Of a DNA stretch of 34,113 bases, positions 1 through 7,162 are shown in pieces. Location of the stretch: positions 1 through 34,113 of the IMG/VR virus record IMGVR_UViG_3300022602_000262; one strand, written 5' to 3'. Position 1 is the stretch's first letter; each line of letters opens with the position of its first letter. Under the pieces are notes generated by a model. The model was not told the origin of the DNA, did no database searches, and saw only the letters and a list, made by a program, of their open reading frames with translations. The stretch is from a virus. The translations under genes and the position numbers were made by a program.

Positions 1-102
1 ATGTTATTTCTTTATTTTAGCTGTCCCTGTACTATTACCTCTTATTATAGAAAGAGAATATCTATATTTAAAGCTAATGATTACAGATATTTTTTATAAT
101 GA

Positions 103-720
103 CTAAGAACAAGTTTCAACGAGCTTGGCTTCGGCTTCTCTCCTGGCTATTAATCCATCTAAACCTTTACCTTCCCAGATTCTTTTCATTTTTCTAAGTT
201 CGTTAGCTATTCCTTTATAATCTCTTTTTGGTACAAGAACTCTTATATTACGCATTTCAAGTCGACTATCACCTACCATAGATGTACCTCTATTAAAAAC
301 TAACGAAACAATTGCTCCATAAGCATTGTCACATAAATCGTTTAACCCAGGGAACGCTCTTTCCGCTAACCTTGCAAACTTAGGCCAAGTTAAGTCATCA
401 AATAGTTTAACAGCTTGATCCCAGGTAATAGTAATATTAGCATTTTTAACAGCTTCAGACTTTACATAAGCTCTACCTGCTTCACCTGTCTTACCAGATG
501 CATTCTTAATAACATCAAGTTGATCGGCGTTTAAAAAGCTAAACATGTTAGCAAGTTCATTAGATGTATAATATCCGCAATCTATACCTATACCTAGAGT
601 TAACCCACTGTAGCCTCCGGGCCATGTAGGGTGTGTCAGGTATTTGTTGTAAAATTCTTTACCACCACCTACTTCATACTCTAAAATAAGGTCTAGTACT
701 GCTGTTGAGGGTTGTTTCAT
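103..720 (-). CDS. Endolysin (lysozyme-like, GH24/pesticin-type)
   Basis: A 205-aa muralytic enzyme candidate expected to cleave peptidoglycan at the end of infection. The N-terminus carries a pattern I know from phage lysozyme/pesticin-like domains: EYEVGGG (residues 14-20, E16 the likely catalytic acid), PTWPGGYSG (31-39) and TLGIGIDCGY (41-50, D47). These correspond in order to the Glu/Asp/Thr active-site region of T4 lysozyme. No signal peptide is visible, so it would need a holin. Its ATG overlaps the stop of the holin-like gene upstream (TAATG), indicating translational coupling. The stop TAG lies at 103-105. The hydrolase call is fairly safe; the exact family and bond cleaved are inferred. 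Confidence 0.75.
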   Translation of the reverse strand: MKQPSTAVLDLILEYEVGGGKEFYNKYLTHPTWPGGYSGLTLGIGIDCGYYTSNELANMFSFLNADQLDVIKNASGKTGEAGRAYVKSEAVKNANITITWDQAVKLFDDLTWPKFARLAERAFPGLNDLCDNAYGAIVSLVFNRGTSMVGDSRLEMRNIRVLVPKRDYKGIANELRKMKRIWEGKGLDGLIARREAEAKLVETCS

Positions 721-1178
721 TAGTTATTAACCTCCATAATATTATAATCAGGTTCTTTAGCGTTCTTTGTTAAATTCTCTGTTATGTTTTCATTATCGTT
801 TAAGTCACTATTATTAGTATCAGTCTCTGTATTCATCGATACACTTGATGAACTACTATATCTTAAATCGACAGCGGCTTGTACACCGAGATAGGTAGCA
901 ATAATAATACTAAACACTTCCATTACTTTAGTAAATATTGTTACATACCCACCTATAAAAACAGAGTCCCTAGGCATTAAAAACAATATACCTACACATA
1001 TAAAGAAAAAGAATATTAATGTAATAAATGATGTAAAGATTACAAAGAACTTCTTTGATGCTAAATGATTTTCGTTTTCTAACGATTGCCTCATCTTGTC
1101 TGAAGCACCAGGAGGAGCCTTTCCGTATTCCAGAAAGGCTACAGCTGATTTTAATATCGTATCAATAGCTCCGAACAT
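720..1178 (-). CDS. Two-TM membrane protein, holin candidate
   Basis: A 152-aa protein with a short polar N-terminus, two strongly hydrophobic segments (about residues 44-68 and 78-102) and a hydrophilic, Ser/Asn/Asp/Glu-rich C-terminal tail of about 45 residues. Size, topology and position (stop overlapping the lysozyme start as TAATG) fit a holin that permeabilises the inner membrane to release the endolysin. There is no family motif I recognise. The short membrane protein just upstream (1192-1338) is an alternative holin or an antiholin. The function rests on topology and neighbourhood only. Confidence 0.5.
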   Translation of the reverse strand: MFGAIDTILKSAVAFLEYGKAPPGASDKMRQSLENENHLASKKFFVIFTSFITLIFFFFICVGILFLMPRDSVFIGGYVTIFTKVMEVFSIIIATYLGVQAAVDLRYSSSSSVSMNTETDTNNSDLNDNENITENLTKNAKEPDYNIMEVNN

Positions 1179-1191
1179 TGCTTAATATTTA

Positions 1192-1338
1192 TTACAATAT
1201 TAAACCAAGAATCAAACCAAAAAGAAAACCAATAAGAAGGAGAGTAAACTTAGGATGAGCATTAAGCCAATTTCCTGACTTAATGACATCTGTCTTAACA
1301 GTATTTTCTACTGATGAAAGAGGAGGTAGACTATTCAT
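1192..1338 (-). CDS. Small single-TM protein in lysis cassette
   Basis: A 48-codon gene from ATG at 1338 to TAA at 1192-1194. The product begins MNSLPPLSSVENTVKT and ends with an 18-residue hydrophobic stretch (residues 31-48) containing repeated glycines. Its ATG overlaps the stop of the upstream spanin candidate (TAATG), and 13 nt separate its stop from the holin candidate. The same TAATG coupling occurs at the holin-lysozyme junction, which supports this as a real gene in a four-gene lysis operon. N-in/C-out single-span proteins of this size can be holins, antiholins or pinholins. I cannot choose among these. Confidence 0.6.
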   Translation of the reverse strand: MNSLPPLSSVENTVKTDVIKSGNWLNAHPKFTLLLIGFLFGLILGLIL

Positions 1339-1925
1339 TATAGTATAGCTCCAGTTCTAAAGAGAAGATAAAGAAGACCTGCGATAATAATCAACAATAC
1401 AACAATAATAACATTATCTCTAAAGATAGTAAATTGATCGGAGATATGTTCTTTTTGAAGTTTATTAATATCATTTATAATCTTATCCTTCATAGCTGCT
1501 TGTTTAGCAAGTTCAGTATCAACAATTGCTTTATCCTTAACGATATTAATATTATCCTTCTTAAGTTGATCAGCTACTGCTTTCACTTTTAGAAGATCTT
1601 GATAATCACTAGATCCAACCACTACAACTTTTTCATTCTTATACTGATCAGGAACGAGAACGACTCTAGTCTTATCAGCATTTTTTGTTCCCTTAACAAC
1701 TTGTCCGGCTTCATAAACAGACTGAATCTCTATACGCTTCTTAGGTATCTTAACCAACCTTGTTGTTTGATCTGAATAATAATAAGCTAGATCAATACGA
1801 CCTTTGTTAACTGAATCGTTAGTAGCGTAAACATTCTGACTTAATGCCTCGCTCTGTTTCTCGGTATAAACCGTGCAGGAACTTAAAAAGCACAATGATA
1901 GTGCTAGAAGGGTAATCTTTTTCAT
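1338..1925 (-). CDS. Lipoprotein with C-terminal TM, unimolecular spanin candidate
   Basis: A 195-aa protein with a lipoprotein signal peptide (MKK, hydrophobic core, lipobox LSSC with C17) and a C-terminal membrane span (about residues 172-190) ending in RTGAIL. The middle (about 100-165) is Lys/Asp/Glu/Gln-rich and probably helical. A lipid anchor at one end and an inner-membrane anchor at the other is the defining topology of u-spanins such as T1 gp11. These bridge the outer and inner membranes and fuse them after the cell wall is degraded. The gene lies upstream of the holin and endolysin candidates in the same operon. It implies a Gram-negative (diderm) host. The spanin role is inferred from topology. 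Confidence 0.6.
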   Translation of the reverse strand: MKKITLLALSLCFLSSCTVYTEKQSEALSQNVYATNDSVNKGRIDLAYYYSDQTTRLVKIPKKRIEIQSVYEAGQVVKGTKNADKTRVVLVPDQYKNEKVVVVGSSDYQDLLKVKAVADQLKKDNINIVKDKAIVDTELAKQAAMKDKIINDINKLQKEHISDQFTIFRDNVIIVVLLIIIAGLLYLLFRTGAIL

Positions 1926-1947
1926 ACCCTAATAATTAGACCTTTAA

Positions 1948-2580
1948 TTAGTGTTTTTCAACTGCTATTGCTGCAACGTAGCCGGAAAGAAGTATTGACT
2001 CTAATTTAAGCTCTTTATAAATGTTTTCTGGTAAAAATCCGTCATTCTTAATAAGATCTACCCCAAGTATACCGATAAACCCGCCTTCTAAACATTTAAT
2101 AGGAAATATGTAAACAGTATTAGCGCCACGATTTTCCCAGAAAGAACGGAGGGCATGATCTTGTTCAGTATGTATATCTGTTATAACACTCTCTTCTCCG
2201 TTATTAAGCTTTTGTAAAGAAGAGCTAAAAAATGATACAGGTAAGTTTTGCATTCTCATTATATCAGTAGCAACCCCGGGAGCTGAACTTTCAAACGTAA
2301 CAGACATCTTTTTCATTGACTTACCACCCGGATAGAAATTACCACCATTATGAAACTGAGCTACCCAAAGTCTATCTAAATCAAACTTTTCTTGAAGCTT
2401 ATTTAAAGACTTATTAATGAGCTCTTGAGTCTCAATAGTATTTTCAAAATCGGTTTTACGAGAATCGAGTTGTCTGTTTTTAGTACGAAGCTTGTGTTTG
2501 ACATAGGTTAATCCTACTGGACCTGCTATACCGGTTAAAAAAGCTGCCACTAATGGATAAAGATTAGTAAGATTGACCAT
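1948..2580 (-). CDS. Membrane-anchored GAF-like protein
   Basis: A 210-aa protein with an N-terminal membrane span (about residues 8-26), a short Lys/Arg-rich linker, a helical stretch (about 45-68) and a globular domain from about residue 70. The core motifs are LWVAQFHNGG, KMSVTFE, an intervening TDIHTEQDHALRSFW segment and GGFIGILGVD, which resemble GAF-type sensor domains found in phage and bacterial proteins. It is first in the lysis operon, 22 nt before the spanin candidate. A membrane-bound ligand sensor in this position could time lysis, but that is speculation. No catalytic residues were recognised. Confidence 0.45.
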   Translation of the reverse strand: MVNLTNLYPLVAAFLTGIAGPVGLTYVKHKLRTKNRQLDSRKTDFENTIETQELINKSLNKLQEKFDLDRLWVAQFHNGGNFYPGGKSMKKMSVTFESSAPGVATDIMRMQNLPVSFFSSSLQKLNNGEESVITDIHTEQDHALRSFWENRGANTVYIFPIKCLEGGFIGILGVDLIKNDGFLPENIYKELKLESILLSGYVAAIAVEKH

Positions 2581-2593
2581 AATAAACTAATAA

Positions 2594-2600
2594 TATTTAA
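2594..2600 (-). promoter_or_regulatory. Late-promoter-like box TTAAATA for lysis operon
   Basis: TTAAATA on the minus strand, 13 nt before the ATG of the GAF-like gene at 2580. It matches 6 of 7 bases of ATAAATA and is divergent from the box at 2612. The spacing is longer than for most copies in this window. Confidence 0.3.
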
Positions 2601-2611
2601 GCAAAAGGTAG

Positions 2612-2618
2612 ATAAATA
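2612..2618 (+). promoter_or_regulatory. Late-promoter-like box ATAAATA
   Basis: ATAAATA, 6 nt before the ATG of the fibre gene at 2625. It matches the core of the T4 late promoter (TATAAATA). No Shine-Dalgarno sequence fits in the remaining gap. Confidence 0.45.
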
Positions 2619-2624
2619 TAGTTA

Positions 2625-4391
2625 ATGTCCAGTCGTCTACACAACAAGTTTCATAGACATAATCATCATACTAGCCCTCCTAGTAATAATGATCCAAGAT
2701 ACCCTGATGCGTCATTTGATCCGATAGCTTCTTATACTGTACCTTTTAACGGTCCTTTTGTAATACAGAATCCAAATTTAATAGCTCCTACAACACCATC
2801 AACACTTCATACCCCTAATATAGCTATTGATGTAGCTGGAGATATAGCTGCTACTGGTAATATATATGCAGCAGGACAATATTTTGGTGACGGATCTCAA
2901 TTAGCTTTAGGTAACAATACATCATTAATTGCTACTGTAACAGGTACCCCTTTCGTATACGGTGCTTCTAACCCTGTTACTTCTATTGTATCTTCAATAA
3001 CAGGTACCGGTAATAGTTCTCGAGCACAATACTCTACTGTAGCAGGCGGATCTGGTAATACAATAAACAGTAGTGGTAGTTTTTCTTTTATTGCAGCTGG
3101 TTCTAGTAACCAAACAAATGTCCCTAATACATTTATTTTAGGTACAAATATTAATGCTAGTTTACCTAATTACACATATGTAAATAATCTTAGCTCATTA
3201 GGTACTATTTACGCTACTACAATAGGTGCAAGTAGTGTTAACGCAATACATACAGGTGATGGTAGCCTATTAAATTTATCAAACAACCCTTTAAGTGCTA
3301 CAACAACAACTTTAGTTAATAATGTTTCTACAACACTTAATGCTTCAGTTACATCTTCGATTACTTCTTTAAGTTCTACAACAACAACTTTAGTTAATAC
3401 AGTTTCAACAACACTTAACGCTTCTATTACATCCTTAAGTTCTACAACAACAACTTTAGTTAATACAGTTTCTACAACACTTAATTCAACTATAACTGGT
3501 TTACAATCTTTATCAGGTAATTGGCAGAGTGTTTATAGTTTAGTTAATACAACAACAGCTACTACATTTAATGTTAAAGGGTTAAGTGCAACAGGACTAA
3601 TTAGTGCTTCAGCTTTTAATGCATCTAACGGCTTTTATTCAACAAGTGCCTTTAGCGGTACTTATACTGATGGTATTGTTACTGATTACGTAACTGGTTT
3701 AGGCCGTATTAGTGTTGGTGCTGCTGACGCTTTAGCTTTCTATAACGGCGGCCCTGCTAGTACAGCTACAGTAATGGTTTGTGCTAACGGTAATGTCGGT
3801 ATCGGTACTACAGTACCTAATCAGAATTTAACTGTTGTTGGTAATATTAGTGCTACAGGCGCTGTTTATAGTACGAATACAGGTATAATAGGTTCACCTA
3901 CGTATTATGTAACACCGACTAATTCTCCGCAGCTTACAGGAGGACCAGGTACAGCTTATTCGTTAAGCAAACCGGTATTTACAGCTTTACCTAGCGCATC
4001 TGCTGATTATTTAGTTGCTAATGCAGGATACGAGATAGAATATAATTTATTCAATTATACAACAGGTTCGTTAGGATTTTACTTCACACTTTCAGCTAGT
4101 AGTACATTAAGTATTATGTCTGCAATATATGCATCAGACAATTTAACTAATATTACTACTACTCCTGCTATAGTTGTAGATGGTAATACTCTAACAGGGG
4201 TTAGTTTATTACCTTTACCTGAAACGCATAACAGTCCAAATTCTTTTAATATCATTAATATTAAATCCTATTTAACAACAGGTAATAATCCATGCTACTT
4301 AAGTTTAATTTTTAATAATCAAACTACAGTAACTACAACAGGTATGACAATATTATCAGGTAGTTATAGAAAAGTTACAAGAGTGTTTTAA
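2625..4391 (+). CDS. Tail fibre / adhesin with beta-roll and coiled-coil repeats
   Basis: A 588-aa low-complexity, Ser/Thr/Asn/Gly-rich fibre protein. The N-terminus is His-rich (residues 4-16). Next comes a short YadA-head-like beta-roll module (STVAGGSGNTINSSGSFSFI and following, about 138-165) and the collar motif FILGTN...YTYVNNLSSLGTIY that recurs in other fibres here. Then come 22-residue repeats of the type TTTLVNTVSTTLNASITSLSS (about 225-290), which look like a trimeric coiled coil. The module SLSGNWQSVYSLVN is followed by a GLGRISVG...VGIGTTVPNQNLTVVGNISATG segment shared with the fibre at 9178. The last 160 residues look like a beta-sandwich tip. It is probably a distal host-binding fibre. 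Divergent from the lysis operon. Confidence 0.7.
   Translation: MSSRLHNKFHRHNHHTSPPSNNDPRYPDASFDPIASYTVPFNGPFVIQNPNLIAPTTPSTLHTPNIAIDVAGDIAATGNIYAAGQYFGDGSQLALGNNTSLIATVTGTPFVYGASNPVTSIVSSITGTGNSSRAQYSTVAGGSGNTINSSGSFSFIAAGSSNQTNVPNTFILGTNINASLPNYTYVNNLSSLGTIYATTIGASSVNAIHTGDGSLLNLSNNPLSATTTTLVNNVSTTLNASVTSSITSLSSTTTTLVNTVSTTLNASITSLSSTTTTLVNTVSTTLNSTITGLQSLSGNWQSVYSLVNTTTATTFNVKGLSATGLISASAFNASNGFYSTSAFSGTYTDGIVTDYVTGLGRISVGAADALAFYNGGPASTATVMVCANGNVGIGTTVPNQNLTVVGNISATGAVYSTNTGIIGSPTYYVTPTNSPQLTGGPGTAYSLSKPVFTALPSASADYLVANAGYEIEYNLFNYTTGSLGFYFTLSASSTLSIMSAIYASDNLTNITTTPAIVVDGNTLTGVSLLPLPETHNSPNSFNIINIKSYLTTGNNPCYLSLIFNNQTTVTTTGMTILSGSYRKVTRVF
3375..3506 (+). repeat. 66-bp tandem repeat in fibre coiled coil
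   Basis: Two nearly identical 66-bp units start at 3375 and 3441 (tctacaacaacaactttag). A diverged copy precedes them near 3297. Each unit encodes 22 residues of the predicted coiled coil, so copy-number change would lengthen the fibre shaft in frame. Confidence 0.7.
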
Positions 4392-4399
4392 TACTCTTG
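4378..4399 (+). terminator. Weak hairpin after fibre gene
   Basis: The inverted repeat CAAGAGT/ACTCTTG (7 bp, 8-nt loop) spans the stop codon of the fibre gene and is followed by aataatttt. It is AT-rich and lacks a clean T tract, so it is at best a weak terminator before queC. Confidence 0.3.
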
Positions 4400-4413
4400 A
4401 ATAATTTTAAAAA

Positions 4414-4428
4414 GACTATAATATAGTC
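4414..4428 (+). promoter_or_regulatory. Palindromic TATAATATA element before queC
   Basis: GACTATA-A-TATAGTC is a palindrome with 7-bp arms ending 2 nt before the queC ATG. Its core TATAATATA (4417-4425) lies 5 nt from the start codon. The amidotransferase (12404) and DUF366 (13738) genes have the same kind of core at nearly the same spacing. It contains TATAAT and could be a promoter -10 element, an operator, or both. Confidence 0.45.
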
Positions 4429-4430
4429 AT

Positions 4431-5132
4431 ATGTCTAAAGCTGTAGTTGTTTATAGTAGTGGAATGGATTCAACCGTTCTTCTTCATCATGCTTTTAAAT
4501 TACATAATGAAGTTTATGTTTTAACGTTTGATTACGGTCAGCGTCATAAGAAAGAAGTAGAAATAGCAATGTCAATCTGTCATCCAAAGATTAAAGATCA
4601 TAAGCTTATTGATTTAAAGTTCTTTAGAGATCTTGTTCCCTCTTCTGCTCTTACCTCTGATAGTATTGATGTACCAAAGATGAAAGATATTATTGGTGAG
4701 GCCCAGCCGGTAACTTATTGTCCTAATAGGAATATGATGTTTCTTTCTATTGCTTGTTCCTATGCTGAAGCACATAATTGTTCTGATGTTTATTACGGAG
4801 CTGTAGCTGTTGATAATTTAAGCGGATACTGGGACTGCACTGAACAGTTCGTAGAAAGTATGAATAACTGTTTAGGCTTAAATAGAATGAACAGAATTCA
4901 GATTCAAGCTCCCTTACTCTATAAGACTAAGAAAGAAATTATTGAAATGGGTATAGAATTAGGAGTAGAATTTGAACATACCTGGACTTGTTATGAAGGA
5001 AAGAAAGAGAGTTGTGGCACATGTCCATCCTGTGCCGCTAGAATTCGAGGGTTTGCTGATGCTGGTTATATTGATCCTTTGCCTTACACTCGAGAAATTA
5101 ATTGGTTGAAATACAATTGTAAACCTCTGTAA
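4431..5132 (+). CDS. queC: 7-cyano-7-deazaguanine (preQ0) synthase QueC
   Basis: A 233-aa enzyme that converts 7-carboxy-7-deazaguanine to preQ0 using ATP and ammonia. The PP-loop SGMDST is at residues 10-15 and is followed by a typical TFDYGQRHKKE segment. The C-terminal zinc site CYEGKKESCGTCPSC supplies C187, C195, C198 and C201, the same spacing as in bacterial QueC. The length is normal for the family. It sits alone between two fibre genes rather than with other deazaguanine genes. Phages use preQ0 to make 7-deazaguanine bases in DNA that resist restriction. The class II amidotransferase at 12404 may be its partner. No DpdA transglycosylase, FolE, QueD or QueE is seen in this window. Confidence 0.93.
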   Translation: MSKAVVVYSSGMDSTVLLHHAFKLHNEVYVLTFDYGQRHKKEVEIAMSICHPKIKDHKLIDLKFFRDLVPSSALTSDSIDVPKMKDIIGEAQPVTYCPNRNMMFLSIACSYAEAHNCSDVYYGAVAVDNLSGYWDCTEQFVESMNNCLGLNRMNRIQIQAPLLYKTKKEIIEMGIELGVEFEHTWTCYEGKKESCGTCPSCAARIRGFADAGYIDPLPYTREINWLKYNCKPL

Positions 5133-5138
5133 ATAAAG

Positions 5139-5184
5139 TACGGGGATAGATTGGAAAGATTGTAAAGAGTTGTAATACGGGGAT
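5139..5184 (+). repeat. Direct repeat TACGGGGAT x2 between queC and beta-helix gene
   Basis: The 9-bp sequence TACGGGGAT occurs at 5139-5147 and 5176-5184, 37 bp apart, in the 78-bp gap upstream of the gene at 5211. The GC-rich core stands out from the surrounding AT-rich sequence, so it may bind a regulator. Function unknown. Confidence 0.4.
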
Positions 5185-5197
5185 GTATATGCTTAAA

Positions 5198-5205
5198 TAT
5201 ATTTG
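5198..5205 (+). promoter_or_regulatory. Possible promoter element TATATTTG
   Basis: TATATTTG (5198-5205) lies 5 nt before the ATG at 5211 and fits the TAnnTTTG -7 element known from Bacteroidota. It overlaps a TTAAATA box at 5194. The same octamer precedes the DUF366 gene (13729-13736). In AT-rich sequence this may be chance. Confidence 0.25.
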
Positions 5206-5210
5206 CATAT

Positions 5211-6797
5211 ATGTCCTTAACGTATTTAAACTCTTCGATGATATTAGAGCCAGCCGCGCTGGCTACTCTAAGTGCAGTTAATGTAACTGTTTACGGAGAA
5301 TTATCAGCATTACATCAAAACTATCAACCGATTGCCGATACTTATTACGTTGCTACATTTGGTTCTGATGACGCCTTAGGAGCTCAGGATACAGCAAATG
5401 GAAGAGGTAGAAACGAGCAACTTCCTTATGCTACTATAAAATACGCTGCTTCTAAGATTGCTGCAGCTAGGGCAGCTGGAGACACTAACCCTTATACAAT
5501 TTTTGTTCGTTCAGGTTCTTACACTGAACAGAACCCTATCTACTTACCTCCTAATACTTCCGTTATTGGAGACAATTTAAGAAGAGTTAGTATTGTTCCA
5601 GCTAATCCTACATTAGATATTTTCTGGGTAAGTAGTGCTTGTTATCTTTGGGGAATGACTTTCCGTGGTCATCAATCCCCTGCTGCTGCCGTCGCTTTTC
5701 CTCTCTGGTATAGTACAGCTACAGCAACAAATAGTGGATTAAACCCAACAGCTTTTGCAAAAGCTTATAATAATCCCGGTACACTTGTTACTCCTCCTTC
5801 GGCTAGACCGCTTATAGCTGTTAGTCCTTATACCCAGGGTTGTACTTCATATGCTACTTCTACTAACCCTATTAATAATGGCGGTGACGCTGGATGCGGT
5901 ATGCGTATTGACGGAAGCTTAGTTGATGGAACCATAAGAAGCATGGTTATTGATTCCTTTACTCAAGTTAATCAAGGTGGTAGAGGTATTCATTTACTCA
6001 ATCATGGTTACGCTCAATTTGTTAGTACCTTCACTGTAGCCTGTACTGACGGTATAGTTTGTGAATCTGGTGCTACTTGTTCCATATCTACATCAAACTG
6101 TACGTTCGGTTTATCCGGATTAGTAGCTAGAGGTAAATCATCATCTCCTATTCTTAGTGGAGTATTTGCCGGGTTTACTACTGGATCAAATACATTAGCT
6201 ATAAGTGGGGTTACCCCATTAGCCATAGCTCTCTCAGGTAATGATAAACAATATGTAGCTCAAGTTCCTTATCCAGGTACTTGTTTTACTATTAATGGTT
6301 TAGCAATAAGTGCTATTAACCCTGTTTCTCTTACCGTTCCTACAGGTTATAATGCTAATCAGCAAAACTTATTCTTTGTTAACTCTCCGTTAAGTGCCGC
6401 TAACGATACAAATAAGACTTGGTATATTCCTTTAGATAATAATATAGGTTTCAATTTAAGTACTTACTTCGGTCAACCAGTTTATTTCTATGCTCGTTCT
6501 GCTATAGCTACCGGCTCCCACACCTTTGAATATATGGGATGTGGTACAAATATCTTATCCGCTATTCCGGCTCAAGGTGGTATTGTTAATAATGCTAACG
6601 AAGTTGTTTATGATGGTTTACAGGATTATTACGGTAATGCTCCCGGTATTGTTTATTATACTAGCTCTAATGAAAAGGGTAACTTTAACGTTGGTCCTAA
6701 CTTCCAGATTGTTCAAAGTACAGGTACTATTCAAGGAGATACATTCAAACGTTCAATATTAACACTCGTAACCCCATTAAATATTGCTTTAGAATAA
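5211..6797 (+). CDS. Beta-helix (pectin-lyase-like) tail fibre/tailspike protein
   Basis: A 528-aa virion adhesin. After a short N-terminus, the segment YYVATFGSDDALGAQDTANG leads into a motif typical of parallel beta-helix proteins: LPYATIKYAASKIAAARAAG, TIFVRSGSYTEQNPIYLPPN and VIGDNLRRVSI (about residues 45-125). Ser/Thr/Gly-rich coils follow, with several Cys residues around 275-297. This arrangement is common in T4-like marine phage fibres. No catalytic triad for polysaccharide cleavage is recognised, so it may only bind. The stop TAA is part of the late-promoter-like box for the next gene. Confidence 0.7.
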   Translation: MSLTYLNSSMILEPAALATLSAVNVTVYGELSALHQNYQPIADTYYVATFGSDDALGAQDTANGRGRNEQLPYATIKYAASKIAAARAAGDTNPYTIFVRSGSYTEQNPIYLPPNTSVIGDNLRRVSIVPANPTLDIFWVSSACYLWGMTFRGHQSPAAAVAFPLWYSTATATNSGLNPTAFAKAYNNPGTLVTPPSARPLIAVSPYTQGCTSYATSTNPINNGGDAGCGMRIDGSLVDGTIRSMVIDSFTQVNQGGRGIHLLNHGYAQFVSTFTVACTDGIVCESGATCSISTSNCTFGLSGLVARGKSSSPILSGVFAGFTTGSNTLAISGVTPLAIALSGNDKQYVAQVPYPGTCFTINGLAISAINPVSLTVPTGYNANQQNLFFVNSPLSAANDTNKTWYIPLDNNIGFNLSTYFGQPVYFYARSAIATGSHTFEYMGCGTNILSAIPAQGGIVNNANEVVYDGLQDYYGNAPGIVYYTSSNEKGNFNVGPNFQIVQSTGTIQGDTFKRSILTLVTPLNIALE

Positions 6798-6800
6798 ATA
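6794..6800 (+). promoter_or_regulatory. Late-promoter-like box ATAAATA
   Basis: ATAAATA is formed by the stop codon of the previous gene plus ATA. It lies 11 nt before the ATG at 6812 and is followed by TATAAAA. The gene at 9178 has an almost identical leader. Confidence 0.4.
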
Positions 6801-6811
6801 TATAAAACATT

Positions 6812-7156
6812 ATGGCCGTCGCACTAAATTATTTCAATAGAGTTACTTCTTCAGTAACAACTACCCCTACACCAGTATATACAGTACCGTTCCAAAAAGC
6901 CGGTATTATCATTACTGCTTTAGCTTCTAACTTAACTTCTCAGCCTCAAACTATTACAGCTTCTTTATCAACAGCTGGTACACCAGGTTCTAGTTACGTT
7001 ATTGTTCAGAGTTTTCAGTTACCTCCTAACGATACTACTAATATTGTTATTAACAAGTTAGTATTAAATCAGTATGATAGCTTTATTGTATCAGCTGGTG
7101 CTAACAGTGTTGCTAATATAACTCTTTCTGTTTTAGAAACAGTAAATACACCATAA
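6812..7156 (+). CDS. Small virion-associated beta-sandwich protein
   Basis: A 114-aa protein made of alternating hydrophobic and Ser/Thr/Asn residues with no helix-forming stretches, suggesting one small all-beta domain. There is no signal peptide and no Cys. It lies 14 nt after a beta-helix fibre gene and 6 nt before a beta-roll fibre gene, with no transcription break, so it is most likely a fibre accessory or decoration protein. I do not recognise a family. Confidence 0.5.
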   Translation: MAVALNYFNRVTSSVTTTPTPVYTVPFQKAGIIITALASNLTSQPQTITASLSTAGTPGSSYVIVQSFQLPPNDTTNIVINKLVLNQYDSFIVSAGANSVANITLSVLETVNTP

Positions 7157-7162
7157 TCTTTC

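Noticed and set aside
1-99. Plus-strand frame of 32 codons from the window edge to TAA at 97-99
   Set aside because: Too short to assign and cut by the window; could be the end of a convergent gene or chance. The 102-bp left edge otherwise shows nothing.
6014-6226. 70-aa minus-strand frame inside the beta-helix gene
   Set aside because: Antisense shadow of a well supported gene with repeats and no start signal.
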